This document shows, in pieces, positions 26,294 through 34,880 of a DNA stretch of 64,000 bases. Position numbers and translations under genes: made by a program. Each line of letters starts with the position of its first letter. The stretch's first letter is position 1. Source of the DNA: Thalassobaculum sp. OXR-137 (lineage in GTDB: Bacteria > Pseudomonadota > Alphaproteobacteria > Thalassobaculales > Thalassobaculaceae); NCBI RefSeq assembly GCF_034377285.1, contig NZ_CP139715.1, forward strand, positions 1,968,001 to 2,032,000. Direction: 5' to 3'. The notes under the pieces are model-generated. The model searched no databases, had not been told where the DNA came from, and saw only the letters and a program-made list of their open reading frames with translations.

Positions 26294-26410
26294 ACCGACT
26301 TCCTGGAAGTGCGGGACGCGCTATCCAGGATCCTGAACGGGACGCGGACACAGCGGGGCACGGTCCTGGATCGCTCCTGCGGAGCGTCCAGGAAGTCGGG
26401 TAAGGGAGGC
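26294..26410. repeat. Palindromic repeat, copy 1 of 3
   Basis: Unit of about 117 bases bounded by ACCGACTTCCTGGA and its inverted copy TCCAGGAAGTCGGGT, with nested internal complementarity (CCAGGATCC against GGTCCTGGATCG). It could fold into a long stem on either strand. Nothing in it is coding. Confidence 0.8.
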
Positions 26411-26479
26411 GGGGACGGTGGAGTGCCAGCAATAGCGGCATCAGGCGTTTTCCCCTTCATCGCTTCGAACTTCCCCCAC

Positions 26480-26596
26480 ACCGACTTCCGGGAAGCGCGG
26501 GACGCGCTATCCAGGACCTTGATCCGGACGCGGATACAGCAGGGGCACGATCCTGGATCGCTCCTGTGGAGCGTCCAGGAAGTCGGGTTAGGGAAG
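26480..26596. repeat. Palindromic repeat, copy 2 of 3
   Basis: Second unit in the same orientation, starting 186 bases after copy 1. The left arm has a substitution (ACCGACTTCCGGGA), and the right arm reads TCCAGGAAGTCGGGT. The spacer before it also resembles the spacer before copy 3 (GGGG-CGGTG-AG-GCCAGCA, then TTCCCCTTC), so the repeated unit includes the spacers. Confidence 0.8.
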
Positions 26597-26693
26597 CGGG
26601 GTCGGTGCAGCGCCAGCACTGGGGAGGCGAAAAGACTAGCGTCACCAGGCTGTTCCCCTTCTTGGTCCCCCAACTCACCCCACACCGACTTCC

Positions 26694-26809
26694 TGGAAGC
26701 GCGGGGCGCGCTATCCAGGACCCTGAACCGGACGCGCATACCGCGGGGCACGGTCCTGGATCGCTCCTGTGGAGCGTCCAGGAAGTCGGGTAAGGGACGC
26801 GGGGTAGAG
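26694..26809. repeat. Palindromic repeat, copy 3 of 3
   Basis: Third unit, starting 214 bases after copy 2, with intact arms ACCGACTTCCTGGA and TCCAGGAAGTCGGGT. The three copies fill the 588-base gap between the thioesterase gene and the GFA gene, where I see no coding sequence. Confidence 0.8.
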
Positions 26810-26845
26810 AGAGAAGACCGCCCCTCGGAACGCTCTCCTGTCGGC

Positions 26846-27259
26846 TCACTCTGAGCCGAGGTCGACGGCCACCCAGGGATGCCGCCGCTCGGTATAGACC
26901 GCCTTGCTCGGCGCAGGAAAGGCCGGGTCGGCGAAGGCGCCGAGCGCGACGGCCACCAGTCCCGGCCTGAAATGCGGGCGCCAGTAGACGCTGCTGCCGC
27001 AGGTCGGACAGAAATGGAACTCGATCTCGTGGCCGCTGTCGCCCATGCGCCGGTATTCCGAGGACACGCCATCGACAGCCACGGCCGTTTCGGCAAAGAA
27101 CGCCGCCACGCCGAACGGCGCGCCGGTGCGCTTCTGGCATTCCAGGCAGTGGCACAGTGCCACCAACGCCGGCTCTCCCGTGCAGGTCACGCTGAGCGAT
27201 CCGCAGGAACAGGCGGCTGTCCGCGTTATCGCCTCTGAGTCGGGCGCCTTCGGGTCCAT
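26846..27259 (-). CDS. GFA family (glutathione-dependent formaldehyde-activating-like) zinc protein
   Basis: A 137-residue protein with the zinc-binding pattern of the GFA/CENP-V fold: CSCGSLSVTC, CHCLECQKRTGAPFG and FCPTCGSSVYW. All expected cysteines are present. The family is named after a formaldehyde-binding enzyme, but most members are uncharacterised, so no reaction is assigned. It lies 10 bases downstream of the CocE-type hydrolase gene in the same direction. Confidence 0.88.
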   Translation of the reverse strand: MDPKAPDSEAITRTAACSCGSLSVTCTGEPALVALCHCLECQKRTGAPFGVAAFFAETAVAVDGVSSEYRRMGDSGHEIEFHFCPTCGSSVYWRPHFRPGLVAVALGAFADPAFPAPSKAVYTERRHPWVAVDLGSE

Positions 27260-27269
27260 CGTTCCTCCG

Positions 27270-29261
27270 TCACATCATGTCCCGCGGGATGGTCTGGGCG
27301 AAGGTTTTGTCGAAGATCGGCTCGCCATTCTCGAACGCCTCGACCCGGGCCTCGATCATCCAATCCTCCGCCGTGCAGGACAGCGCGCAGGTGCTCACCG
27401 TCTTCGCCTCCACGTCATCGCGCCGGATGATGCAGGTGCGCTCGATCCGGCCGGTGGCCGAGAGCGGGTCGCCGTCGCGGATGCTCCAGACCTCCTCCTG
27501 GGTCTCCCCGGCCACCAGCCCGTTGCCGGGATGCCGGGTCAGCCCGGTATCCTCGGAGATCCGGTGCTCGGTCGTGCCGGTGGTCAGATTGCGCCGGATC
27601 TCCCGGGTCGCATTTCCGGGGGCGAGTGGCTCGTAGACCGGCAGCGGGTTCTCGGTCTCCGGCTCGGCCACCTCGATCCGCTTGTGGTCGCCGAGCAGCG
27701 GCAGGGCCAGGCGCAGGGAGGCGGGCTCGATCGTCAGCGTGGCGTCATAGGGCGGCGGCAGGATCGTCGGCCAATAGGCGCTGGAGAGCGACAGCCGCAG
27801 CCGGTGCCCCGGCGCCAGCCGATAGCCGCAGGCATCCAGGGTCAGGGCGATGTCCGTCGCCTTTCCCGGCGTCAGCGGCGTGGGATGCTCGTTGCCGTCG
27901 CGATGGGCGAGATTGAGGACGCCGAAGGCGATCCGGGTCGCCGTGCCGTCCGGGTGCAGGTCCACCAGTCGGGCGCAGAGATTGGCCAGCGGCGCGTCGC
28001 TCGACAGCGTGAGCGACACGGACGCCCGGCCCAGCAGCAGGATCTCCTCCGCCAACGCCGCCGTGTCGAAGACCAGCGAACCCATGTCGTCGCCGCGCTG
28101 GTCGCCGGCCATCTCGGCATCCGGCTTCAGCGTGAACCACTCGCCCGAGCCGGTGCCGGTATCCAGCGGCGAGCGCAGGGTCAGCGGGTGTGCAGACGCG
28201 GCGGGCGTGTCGCTCAGCCGGCCGTCCCCGTCGATGCCGAGCACCCGGGTCTCGGGCGTGGACCAGTCCTGCTTGGCGACCCAGAAGCCTGGATCGCGGT
28301 CGCGCCAGCGCGCCGGCTTCGGGCCGTCGAGGATGAAGGCGCGCATCTGCGGCGTGTCCTCCGCGCCGTTCGGCTCGCCGCGCAGCCAGCGGTTCCACCA
28401 GCGGATCGCCTCGCCGTGGAAATCGGCGCGCGGCTTCGGCCAGGCGAAATGCGGATACTTGTGGATCCAGGGGCCGACCAGGGCCTTGGCTTTGCCGGGC
28501 ATGCCCTCCACGGCCTTGAACGGGGTGTTGCGGTAGCCGTCGGCCCAGCCGGAGATCACCAGGGCCGGAACCGGGAAGCCGGCGAAATCCTCGCCGATGG
28601 AGCCGTGTTTCCAGAAGGCGTCGCGGCGCTGGTGGGTCAGCCATTCCTCCATCATGAACGGCTCGCCTTCCAGCCGCTCCAGCCACAGGGCCCGCCAGTC
28701 CTCGCCGACGATCTCCGGGTCGGGCGAGCGGGACTGATAGGCCAGCATGGTCGCCGCCCAGGAGAGCTGGGCCGACAGGTGGCAGCCGTCCTTGTAGTGG
28801 ATGTCGTCGTTATAGCGGTCGACGGACGAGGCGATGGAGATCACCGCCTTCAGCGCCGGTGGTTTGAGGGCCGCGACCTGCAGGCAGTTGAAGCCGCCCC
28901 AGGAGATGCCCATCATTCCGACGCTGCCGTTCGACCAGGGCTGGGTCGCGATCCAGTCGATCACCTCGCAGGCGTCGGACAGCTCGCGTTCGGTGTATTC
29001 GCCGTCGATCACCCCGTCGGATTCGCCCGAGCCCCGAATGTCCACCCGCACCCCGGCGATCCCGGCGGCGGCGAAGACCGGATAGGTGGACTCGTCGCGC
29101 GGCGCCGTGCCGTTGCGCTTGCGGTAGGGCAGATACTCCAGCACGGCCGGCACCGGATCGGCCTCGGTGTCTTCAGGCATCCAGATCCGGGCGGCCAGCC
29201 GGGTCCCGTCCTTGAGGATGATCCACTCGTTCTCGTGAACCTCGAACGCGCGCTCGGTCAT
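27270..29261 (-). CDS. CocE/NonD family hydrolase (X-Pro dipeptidyl-peptidase-like)
   Basis: A 663-residue serine hydrolase of the CocE/NonD family. The N-terminal alpha/beta hydrolase domain has RVDIRGSGESDG and the nucleophile Ser120 in MMGISWGGFN. A cap-containing middle segment and a C-terminal jelly-roll domain (LSLTLSSDAPLANLCARLVD, then YRLAPGHRLRLSLSSAYWP) follow. Such enzymes cleave acyl esters or amides, for example peptide-like or beta-lactam acyl groups; the substrate here is unknown. There is no signal peptide. The gene follows argE by 29 bases. Confidence 0.88.
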   Translation of the reverse strand: MTERAFEVHENEWIILKDGTRLAARIWMPEDTEADPVPAVLEYLPYRKRNGTAPRDESTYPVFAAAGIAGVRVDIRGSGESDGVIDGEYTERELSDACEVIDWIATQPWSNGSVGMMGISWGGFNCLQVAALKPPALKAVISIASSVDRYNDDIHYKDGCHLSAQLSWAATMLAYQSRSPDPEIVGEDWRALWLERLEGEPFMMEEWLTHQRRDAFWKHGSIGEDFAGFPVPALVISGWADGYRNTPFKAVEGMPGKAKALVGPWIHKYPHFAWPKPRADFHGEAIRWWNRWLRGEPNGAEDTPQMRAFILDGPKPARWRDRDPGFWVAKQDWSTPETRVLGIDGDGRLSDTPAASAHPLTLRSPLDTGTGSGEWFTLKPDAEMAGDQRGDDMGSLVFDTAALAEEILLLGRASVSLTLSSDAPLANLCARLVDLHPDGTATRIAFGVLNLAHRDGNEHPTPLTPGKATDIALTLDACGYRLAPGHRLRLSLSSAYWPTILPPPYDATLTIEPASLRLALPLLGDHKRIEVAEPETENPLPVYEPLAPGNATREIRRNLTTGTTEHRISEDTGLTRHPGNGLVAGETQEEVWSIRDGDPLSATGRIERTCIIRRDDVEAKTVSTCALSCTAEDWMIEARVEAFENGEPIFDKTFAQTIPRDMM

Positions 29262-29290
29262 CGGGATTCCCCTCTCAGTCTGCCGTCATC

Positions 29291-30469
29291 TTAGTCCGCC
29301 GTTTGGGCCCACTCGATCAGGTCGACCATGAAATCGACGCACTGCGCCATCTGGTCGATGGGGATGTACTCGTCGGCCTTGTGGGCCACGTCGATGCTGC
29401 CGGGGCCGAAGATCACCGCCGGCATCCCCGCCTGCTGGAAGGCGCCGGCCTCGGTGCCGAAGGACACCACGCTCGACTGGTTCAGCCCGGTGAGCTGGCG
29501 CACCAGGGTTTCGGCGGCGGAATGCTCGTCGGGCTGCAGGCCGATCACGTCCACCAGCTTGTGGTGCTCGAAGCCGCAATGGGGGGCGACGGCCTTCATC
29601 GCCGGCTCCAGCGCCTCGCGGCAATAGGTGCGGATCCGCTCCTCGTAGACATCGGCGTCGTCGGAGGGGAGCACCCGCATGCCCCAGGTGATGTCGCAGA
29701 ATTCCGGGATGATGTTGTGGGCGGTGCCGCCCTCGATTACGCCGACGCTCATCGTGGTATGCGGCGGGTCGAACTCGGTCTCGCCATGGGGGCCGGCGGC
29801 GATTTCCTGGCCCAGATCGTCGATGAAGGCGATCATCCGGCTGGCGGCGATGATGGCGTTGGCGCCGTTGCGCGGGTCGCTGGAATGGCCCGGCACGCCG
29901 GTGACGCGGGTCTTGTAGATGCGCGTGCCCTTGTTGCCGCCGATCAGCTTCATCTCGGTCGGCTCGCCGACGATCACCGCGCGCGGCAGCGGCAGGTTGG
30001 CGACCACGTCGGCGATGATGTGCTGCACGCCGAAGCAGCCGACTTCCTCGTCGAAGGAGAAGGCGAAGTGGATCGGCACCTGAAGCTTGGCCGCCGCCAT
30101 TTCCGGGGCCAGCGACAGGGCGATGGCGACGAAGCCCTTCATGTCCGCGGTGCCGCGCCCATAGAGGTTGTCGCCCCGACGGGTCAGGGTGAACGGGTCG
30201 GAGGTCCAATCCTGGCCGTCGACCGGGACGACGTCGGTATGGCCGGACAGCACGATGCCGCCGCGTTCCTGCGGGCCGATGGTGCACCACAGGTTGGCCT
30301 TGGCGCCGTCATGGTCGTAGGTGAGGCGCGAGGCGATGCCGAGATCCGCCAGATAGGCCTTCACGTCCTCGATCAGCGCCAGATTGGAGTTCCGGGAGGT
30401 GGTGTCGAACGCGATCAGGCGTTCGGTCATGGCGATGGCGCGTTCGAGACGCTCTGAGGAGGTCGGCAT
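29291..30469 (-). CDS. argE: Acetylornithine deacetylase
   Basis: M20-family metallohydrolase releasing ornithine from N-acetylornithine in arginine synthesis. Metal ligands are visible in LSGHTDVVPVDG, YGRGTADMKGF, FDEEVGCFG (with the catalytic Glu) and the terminal GPGSIDVAHKADEYI; the dimerisation domain includes GVPGHSSDP. The start at 30469 (MPTSSERLERA) gives 392 residues, the family length, and follows AAGGACC. An upstream in-frame ATG at 30604 would place 45 extra residues inside the gap and into the neighbouring permease gene. Confidence 0.92.
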   Translation of the reverse strand: MPTSSERLERAIAMTERLIAFDTTSRNSNLALIEDVKAYLADLGIASRLTYDHDGAKANLWCTIGPQERGGIVLSGHTDVVPVDGQDWTSDPFTLTRRGDNLYGRGTADMKGFVAIALSLAPEMAAAKLQVPIHFAFSFDEEVGCFGVQHIIADVVANLPLPRAVIVGEPTEMKLIGGNKGTRIYKTRVTGVPGHSSDPRNGANAIIAASRMIAFIDDLGQEIAAGPHGETEFDPPHTTMSVGVIEGGTAHNIIPEFCDITWGMRVLPSDDADVYEERIRTYCREALEPAMKAVAPHCGFEHHKLVDVIGLQPDEHSAAETLVRQLTGLNQSSVVSFGTEAGAFQQAGMPAVIFGPGSIDVAHKADEYIPIDQMAQCVDFMVDLIEWAQTAD

Positions 30470-30545
30470 GCGGGGTCCTTGCGTTGGGTGGCCCCACAGA
30501 TATACGCGATGGGCCGGCCGGGGCGACCCTTTTACGACGGCCGGA

Positions 30546-31481
30546 TCATTGCGCGGCGGCAGCGTGGCCGGTGCGGCGACGGCGCGGGCCGATGAGGCAG
30601 GCAAGCCCGAGTTGCACGCCGGCGACGGTGGCGATCATTCCGGCCGCGCTGACCGCGTAGGGCGAGCCGAACCAGAGCGGGCCGTAGCCGGCGAAGACAT
30701 AGCCGGCGATGGCGGCGGTGGTGGCGAAAAGCACGCTCCAGGCGATCTGCCGGCCCAGCCGGTCGGTCATCAGCCGGGCGGTGGCCGGCGGACAGACGAA
30801 CATGGCGATGACGATGATCGAGCCGACCGCGTCGAAGGCGGCGACCGCGGCGATCGCGGCGGCGACTACCAGCGCGAAGCCGACGCTGCCGGTGCGGATG
30901 CCGATGCTGCGGGCGAATTCCGGATCGAAGGTAGAGATCGCCAGTTCCTTCCAGAAGGCGACCATGAACAGGACAATGACCGCCAGGACGACGGCCAGGC
31001 GGAAGAGCTGCGGCGGCAGGCCGGCCAGGGCGTCCAGGTCGAGCAGCGACGACCAGCCCGTGGCGCTGAACCAGATCAGGCTTTCCAGATTGCCGTAGAG
31101 CGCGTGCTCCACGTCGATATGCACGCCGCTGGTGTCCGATTGTTCCAGCAGCAGCACGCCGGCGGCGAACAGGGTGGTGAAGACCACGCCCATGGCCGCA
31201 CCCGGCTCGACCCGGCCGAGCCGCTTGATCGCCTCGATCAGGCCGACCGCGACAACGGCGGCCCCGGCGGCACCGACCATCATCGGCCAGGCGGCGATGG
31301 TGCCGGTGACCAGGAAGGCGACGACGATGCCCGGCAGAGCCACATGGCTGATCGCGTCTCCGATCAGCGCCTGACGGCGCAGCAGCAGGAAGTTGCCAGG
31401 CAGCGCGCAGGCGACGGCGGCCAGGATGCCGATCAGGATCGGCGCCAGGCTGAGCTGGACGAATTCGGCTCCCATGTCCAT
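30546..31481 (-). CDS. Metal ABC transporter permease (MntD-type)
   Basis: A 311-residue permease of the ABC-3 (ZnuB/MntD/SitD) family with about eight to nine membrane helices. Diagnostic segments are LLLRRQALIGDAISHVALPGIVVAF near residue 33, STFDPEFARSIGIRTG near residue 178, and GSIIVIAMFVCPPATARLM near residue 222. It follows the first permease gene by 13 bases. With the solute-binding protein type and the MntR gene, manganese is the most likely substrate. Confidence 0.9.
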   Translation of the reverse strand: MDMGAEFVQLSLAPILIGILAAVACALPGNFLLLRRQALIGDAISHVALPGIVVAFLVTGTIAAWPMMVGAAGAAVVAVGLIEAIKRLGRVEPGAAMGVVFTTLFAAGVLLLEQSDTSGVHIDVEHALYGNLESLIWFSATGWSSLLDLDALAGLPPQLFRLAVVLAVIVLFMVAFWKELAISTFDPEFARSIGIRTGSVGFALVVAAAIAAVAAFDAVGSIIVIAMFVCPPATARLMTDRLGRQIAWSVLFATTAAIAGYVFAGYGPLWFGSPYAVSAAGMIATVAGVQLGLACLIGPRRRRTGHAAAAQ

Positions 31482-31494
31482 CAGCGCTGCGCCC

Positions 31495-32709
31495 TCATGT
31501 GGATTCCGGTTTCGGCAGGAGGCTGTCCAGATGCGCGACCTGATCGCTGGTCAGGTGCTCGTCGATCGGGGTCAGCCCGTCGTAGCGCTCCAGCACCGGG
31601 TCGTCGGCGCGCAACCGGCGGGCGGTCGACCACCGGGTCTCGTCGAGCTGGGCGCGGCCGGCGGCGCCGCGGCCCTCCTGCGTGATCACCCCGTCGCCGC
31701 GGATCAGGCCGCGCCGACGCAGGATGGCGAGGGTCAGTCGGTCGTAGATCGCCTCGCCCCTCGCCATCGCCAGCAGACCCTGGCGCAGGTGCACCCGATG
31801 CTGGAACCGGCGGTGCCGCAGGGCCGAGGCGAGCACGCCGCGGCGGGGAGAGAAGGCGAGGGAGACGGCGAACAGGGCGAAGGCGACCAGCACGATGATC
31901 GGGCCGGTCGGCATGTCGGCGGCGGCGGCGGACAAGGCGGCACCCAGATAGCCCGAGACCCCGCCGATGGCGGCGGAGATCAGGATCAGCCGGTCGACCC
32001 GGTCGGTCCAGAACCGGGCGGCGACCGGCGGGATGATCAGCATGGCGACCACCAGGATCAGCCCGACCACCTTGAGGCCGATGACGGTGACGATCAGCGC
32101 GAGGCCCATCATCGCCAGGTCGGTGCGGCGCACGTCGATGCCCAGCGTGGCGGCGTAGTCCGGATCGAAGGCGACCATGGTCATCGGCCGGCGCAGCAAC
32201 ACCACGAGGCCGACCGCGACCGCGCCAGCGGCGGCGATCAGCACCGCCTCGCCGATCAGCATGCCGGCGGTGGAGCCGAGCAGGAAGCTGTCGAGCCCGG
32301 CCTGCTTGCCGCCCTCCATGGTCTGGATGACGGTCAGCAGCACGATGCCCAGACCGAAGAACACCGAGAGCACGGCACCGATGGCGGCGTCCTCGCCCAG
32401 GCGGGTGCGGGCGGTGATCCATTCCACCGCCATGAGGCCGATGGCCGCCGAGGCGGCGGATCCCAGGATCAGTCCCGGCAGCCAGCGCCCGTCGCCGCCG
32501 AGCAGCACCATGACGATGAAGGCGATGGCGACGCCCGGCAGGGTGGCATGGGTGACGGCGTCGGAGACCAGCGCGCGCTTGCGCAGGAACACGAAGGCCC
32601 CCGCCCCGCCGCCGGCGATGCCGAGCAGCCCGGCGCCGACAGCGACCAGCGCCGAATTGTACCCGGCCTGCAGGGTGAGGGCGGTCAGGAAGTGCTCAAG
32701 GGCGGTCAT
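31495..32709 (-). CDS. Metal ABC transporter permease (MntC-type) with C-terminal winged-helix/DtxR-like extension
   Basis: A 404-residue ABC-3 family permease. The membrane part (about residues 1-285) has FLRKRALVSDAVTHATLPGVAIAF, MVAFDPDYAATLGIDVRRTD and LILVVAMLIIPPVAARF. Beyond the last helix is a soluble tail of about 120 residues. Its LTLAILRRRGLIRGDGVIT segment looks like a winged helix, and DEHLTSDQVAHLDSLLP resembles the end of DtxR/MntR proteins. Similar tails occur on other MntC/TroC-type permeases. The start at 32709 (MTALEHFL) is preferred over 32745, which lies in the repeat. Confidence 0.9.
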   Translation of the reverse strand: MTALEHFLTALTLQAGYNSALVAVGAGLLGIAGGGAGAFVFLRKRALVSDAVTHATLPGVAIAFIVMVLLGGDGRWLPGLILGSAASAAIGLMAVEWITARTRLGEDAAIGAVLSVFFGLGIVLLTVIQTMEGGKQAGLDSFLLGSTAGMLIGEAVLIAAAGAVAVGLVVLLRRPMTMVAFDPDYAATLGIDVRRTDLAMMGLALIVTVIGLKVVGLILVVAMLIIPPVAARFWTDRVDRLILISAAIGGVSGYLGAALSAAAADMPTGPIIVLVAFALFAVSLAFSPRRGVLASALRHRRFQHRVHLRQGLLAMARGEAIYDRLTLAILRRRGLIRGDGVITQEGRGAAGRAQLDETRWSTARRLRADDPVLERYDGLTPIDEHLTSDQVAHLDSLLPKPEST

Positions 32710-32742
32710 CTGGAGCTGTTCCTCCCAAGACCATCCATAACC

Positions 32743-32855
32743 CACTCCCCGGATTTATTCCGGGGCAATCGGGTGAGGGTGGACCGGGCTGCGGGGGCGA
32801 TGTCGTGACGCCCGCGCACGCCGAAGCGTGGACCCCGGAATGAATCCGGGGAGTG
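32743..32855. repeat. Palindromic interspersed element between mnt genes
   Basis: A 113-base element with near-perfect 23-bp terminal inverted repeats (CACTCCCCGGATTTATTCCGGGG at 32743-32765 against its complement at 32833-32855, one mismatch). Each arm is itself a hairpin. It separates the ATPase gene from the first permease gene inside a single-direction cluster, so it may affect transcript stability or read-through. Confidence 0.8.
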
Positions 32856-32921
32856 CGGGAGGGGGATCGAGGACAGGGAGTGGAGAGCGGCAGACATCTC
32901 GGCGTGTCCCGGTCGTCGCCC

Positions 32922-33758
32922 TCAGGCCGTTCCCAGATGCAGCTCGGCGATCTGGGTGTCGGCCAGACGGCCGCCATAGGTCGCCTGCAGGGTCTCCGGC
33001 GTGAACGCCTCGGCGATCGGGCCTTCCGCCTGCTTGCGCATGTTGATCAGCAGGACCCGGTCGAAATAGGCGGTCACCGTGGACAGGTCGTGATGCACGC
33101 AGACGACCGTCTTGCCGGCCGCCTTCAGGTCCTTCAGCACCGAGACGATTGCGTGCTCCGTGGCGGCATCCACCCCGGCGAAAGGCTCGTCCAGCAGGTA
33201 GAGCTCGGCATCCTGGGCCAGGGCGCGGGCGAGGAAGACGCGCTGCTGCTGGCCGCCGGAGAGCTGGCCGATCTGGCGCTCGGCGAAGTCCTGCATGCCG
33301 ACCCGCTCCAGGCACGCCATGGCCCGGGCCCGGTGGCGCGCGCCGGTGAAGCGGAACAACCCGACCTCGCGGTACAGGCCCATCGTCACCACGTCGATCA
33401 CCCGGGCGGGAAAGTCCCAGTCGACCGAGGCGCGCTGGGGCACATAGGCGACGTCGCGGCGGACCGCCTTGAACGGCTGGCCGAAGAACCGGACCTCGCC
33501 GGCCAGGCGCGGCACGATGCCGAGGGTACCCTTCAGGAAGGTCGACTTTCCGGCGCCGTTGGGGCCGACGATGGCGGTCATGCTGGCCGAGGGGAAGCGG
33601 GCATCGACCGAGAACACCGCCGGCTTCTCGCCGTAGGAGACGGTCAGGCCGCGCACATCCAGCGGACAGGTCTTGCCGTCCGTCTCGACCCATCGGCCGT
33701 CGGATGTCACCAGTTCGATCTGCGCATCGGGGGTCACGATCAGTCCTCCTGCGGTCAC
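32922..33758 (-). CDS. Metal ABC transporter ATP-binding protein (MntB-type)
   Basis: A 278-residue ABC ATPase. Walker A is IVGPNGAGKSTFLKG (about residues 64-78), the Q-loop is AYVPQRASVDWDFP, the signature is QLSGGQQQRVFLARAL, Walker B is LYLLDEPFAGVD and the H-loop is VCVHHDLSTV. The PQR-x-x-VDWDFP segment is characteristic of Mn/Zn/Fe chelate importers. A leader of about 30 residues precedes the domain. Its start overlaps the solute-binding-protein stop by 4 bases. Confidence 0.93.
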   Translation of the reverse strand: MTAGGLIVTPDAQIELVTSDGRWVETDGKTCPLDVRGLTVSYGEKPAVFSVDARFPSASMTAIVGPNGAGKSTFLKGTLGIVPRLAGEVRFFGQPFKAVRRDVAYVPQRASVDWDFPARVIDVVTMGLYREVGLFRFTGARHRARAMACLERVGMQDFAERQIGQLSGGQQQRVFLARALAQDAELYLLDEPFAGVDAATEHAIVSVLKDLKAAGKTVVCVHHDLSTVTAYFDRVLLINMRKQAEGPIAEAFTPETLQATYGGRLADTQIAELHLGTA

Positions 33759-34738
33759 GATCCGGCCGCCAGCCGCCCCTGCATGCCCCGGGCCGGAGCG
33801 TCGCCGCCCAGGGCCCGGGCGATGCCGGTGACGTTGTGGTCGATCATGCCGGTATAGGTTCCTTCATAGGTGCCGGTCGGTCCCATGGCGTCGGAGAACA
33901 GCTCCCCGCCGATGGTCACGGTGTGGCCGCGCGCCGCGGCTCCCTCGATCAGGGCGCGGACGTTGCGCGCCGACACCGAACTTTCCACGAAGACCGCGGT
34001 GATTCCGCGGGTCACCAGCGTGTCCACCAACTCCTCGATGCGCCGCAACCCGGCCTCGGACTCGGTGGAGATGCCCTGGATGCCGAGCACCTCGAAGTCG
34101 AAGGCGCGGCCGAAATAGTTGAAGGCGTCATGCGCCGTCACCAGCACGCGCCGCTCCGCCGGCACGGTGGCCAGCCGCTCGGCCGCATAGGCGTTCAGCG
34201 CGTCGACCTCTTCCAGATGCCGCTCGACCCCGGCGGCATAGGCATCGGCGCCGGCCGGATCGATCTCGCTCAGGGCGTCGCGCACCGCCAGAACCACGGA
34301 GCGCCACAGGCCGGGATCCATCCAGATGTGCGGGTCGAACCGGTTGGCGTAGTCGGAATGGGCGATCAGCCGGTCGCGTGGGACTGCCTCGCCAACGGCG
34401 AAGACCCGCTTGTGCTTGCCCAGATCCAGCAGGAATTCCTCGAGCTGCGCTTCCAGATACAGGCCGTGCCACAGCACCGCATCGACGCGCAGCATGTTGG
34501 CGATGTCGCTGCGGGTCTGGCGGTAGGCATGGGGGTCGACACCGGGACCCATCAGCGCGGTAACGGCGACTCGCGCGCCGCCGACCTGACGGGCCGCGTC
34601 GGCGATCATCGAGGTCGTCGCGACCACCGATAGGGCCGGCGCCGCCAAGGCGCGCGTCCAGGCCGTCATACCGCCGGCCGCCGCCAGAACCACGCCGGAA
34701 GCATGAAGATATTTCAACAGGTTACGTCGAGTGACCAT
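33755..34738 (-). CDS. Manganese-type ABC transporter solute-binding protein (ZnuA/MntA family) with Tat-like signal
   Basis: A 327-residue cluster A-I periplasmic metal-binding protein. Apparent ligands are histidines in GVDPHAYRQTRSD and RFDPHIWMDPGLW, a glutamate in AVFVESSVSARN and an aspartate in GELFSDAMGP. This His-His-Glu-Asp set is the manganese/iron type, and the His-rich loop of zinc proteins is absent. The N-terminus at 34738 reads MVTRRNLLKYLHASG, a twin-arginine motif before a hydrophobic stretch, which suggests Tat export. Promoter and operator candidates lie directly upstream, facing mntR. Confidence 0.9.
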   Translation of the reverse strand: MVTRRNLLKYLHASGVVLAAAGGMTAWTRALAAPALSVVATTSMIADAARQVGGARVAVTALMGPGVDPHAYRQTRSDIANMLRVDAVLWHGLYLEAQLEEFLLDLGKHKRVFAVGEAVPRDRLIAHSDYANRFDPHIWMDPGLWRSVVLAVRDALSEIDPAGADAYAAGVERHLEEVDALNAYAAERLATVPAERRVLVTAHDAFNYFGRAFDFEVLGIQGISTESEAGLRRIEELVDTLVTRGITAVFVESSVSARNVRALIEGAAARGHTVTIGGELFSDAMGPTGTYEGTYTGMIDHNVTGIARALGGDAPARGMQGRLAAGS

Positions 34739-34780
34739 AAGACGGGAAACGCTCCGATCCGCCAGGGATTGCAGCACTGT

Positions 34781-34822
34781 CCAACAATAGTTGGGGTGCC
34801 TCCAAATGTTAGTCAAGCCTAA
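34781..34822. promoter_or_regulatory. Candidate MntR operator and mnt promoter region
   Basis: Two palindromes lie between the divergent mnt transporter and mntR genes: CCAACAATAGTTGG (34781-34794) and TTAGTCAAGCCTAA (34809-34822). The second, read on the minus strand as TTAGGCTTGACTAA, resembles DtxR-family boxes (TTAGG...CTAA) and contains a TTGACT -35-like hexamer pointing toward the solute-binding protein gene. The first palindrome falls about where the -10 region would be. Repressor binding there would shut off the transporter promoter; this is inferred from position and symmetry. Confidence 0.5.
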
Positions 34823-34880
34823 ATTGCCAGAACGCGCATCCCGTCGTACTGTCCGACCCGGGATTGGCGCCGAGGATGGG

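Noticed and set aside
26294-26809. Repeat array considered as CRISPR
   Set aside because: The units are about 115 bp and palindromic, with related rather than unique spacers, and no cas genes are near.
30384-31685. Long plus-strand frames opposite the metal permeases (also 31393-32808)
   Set aside because: They mirror the membrane protein genes and have aspartate/glutamine-rich compositions typical of antisense reading.
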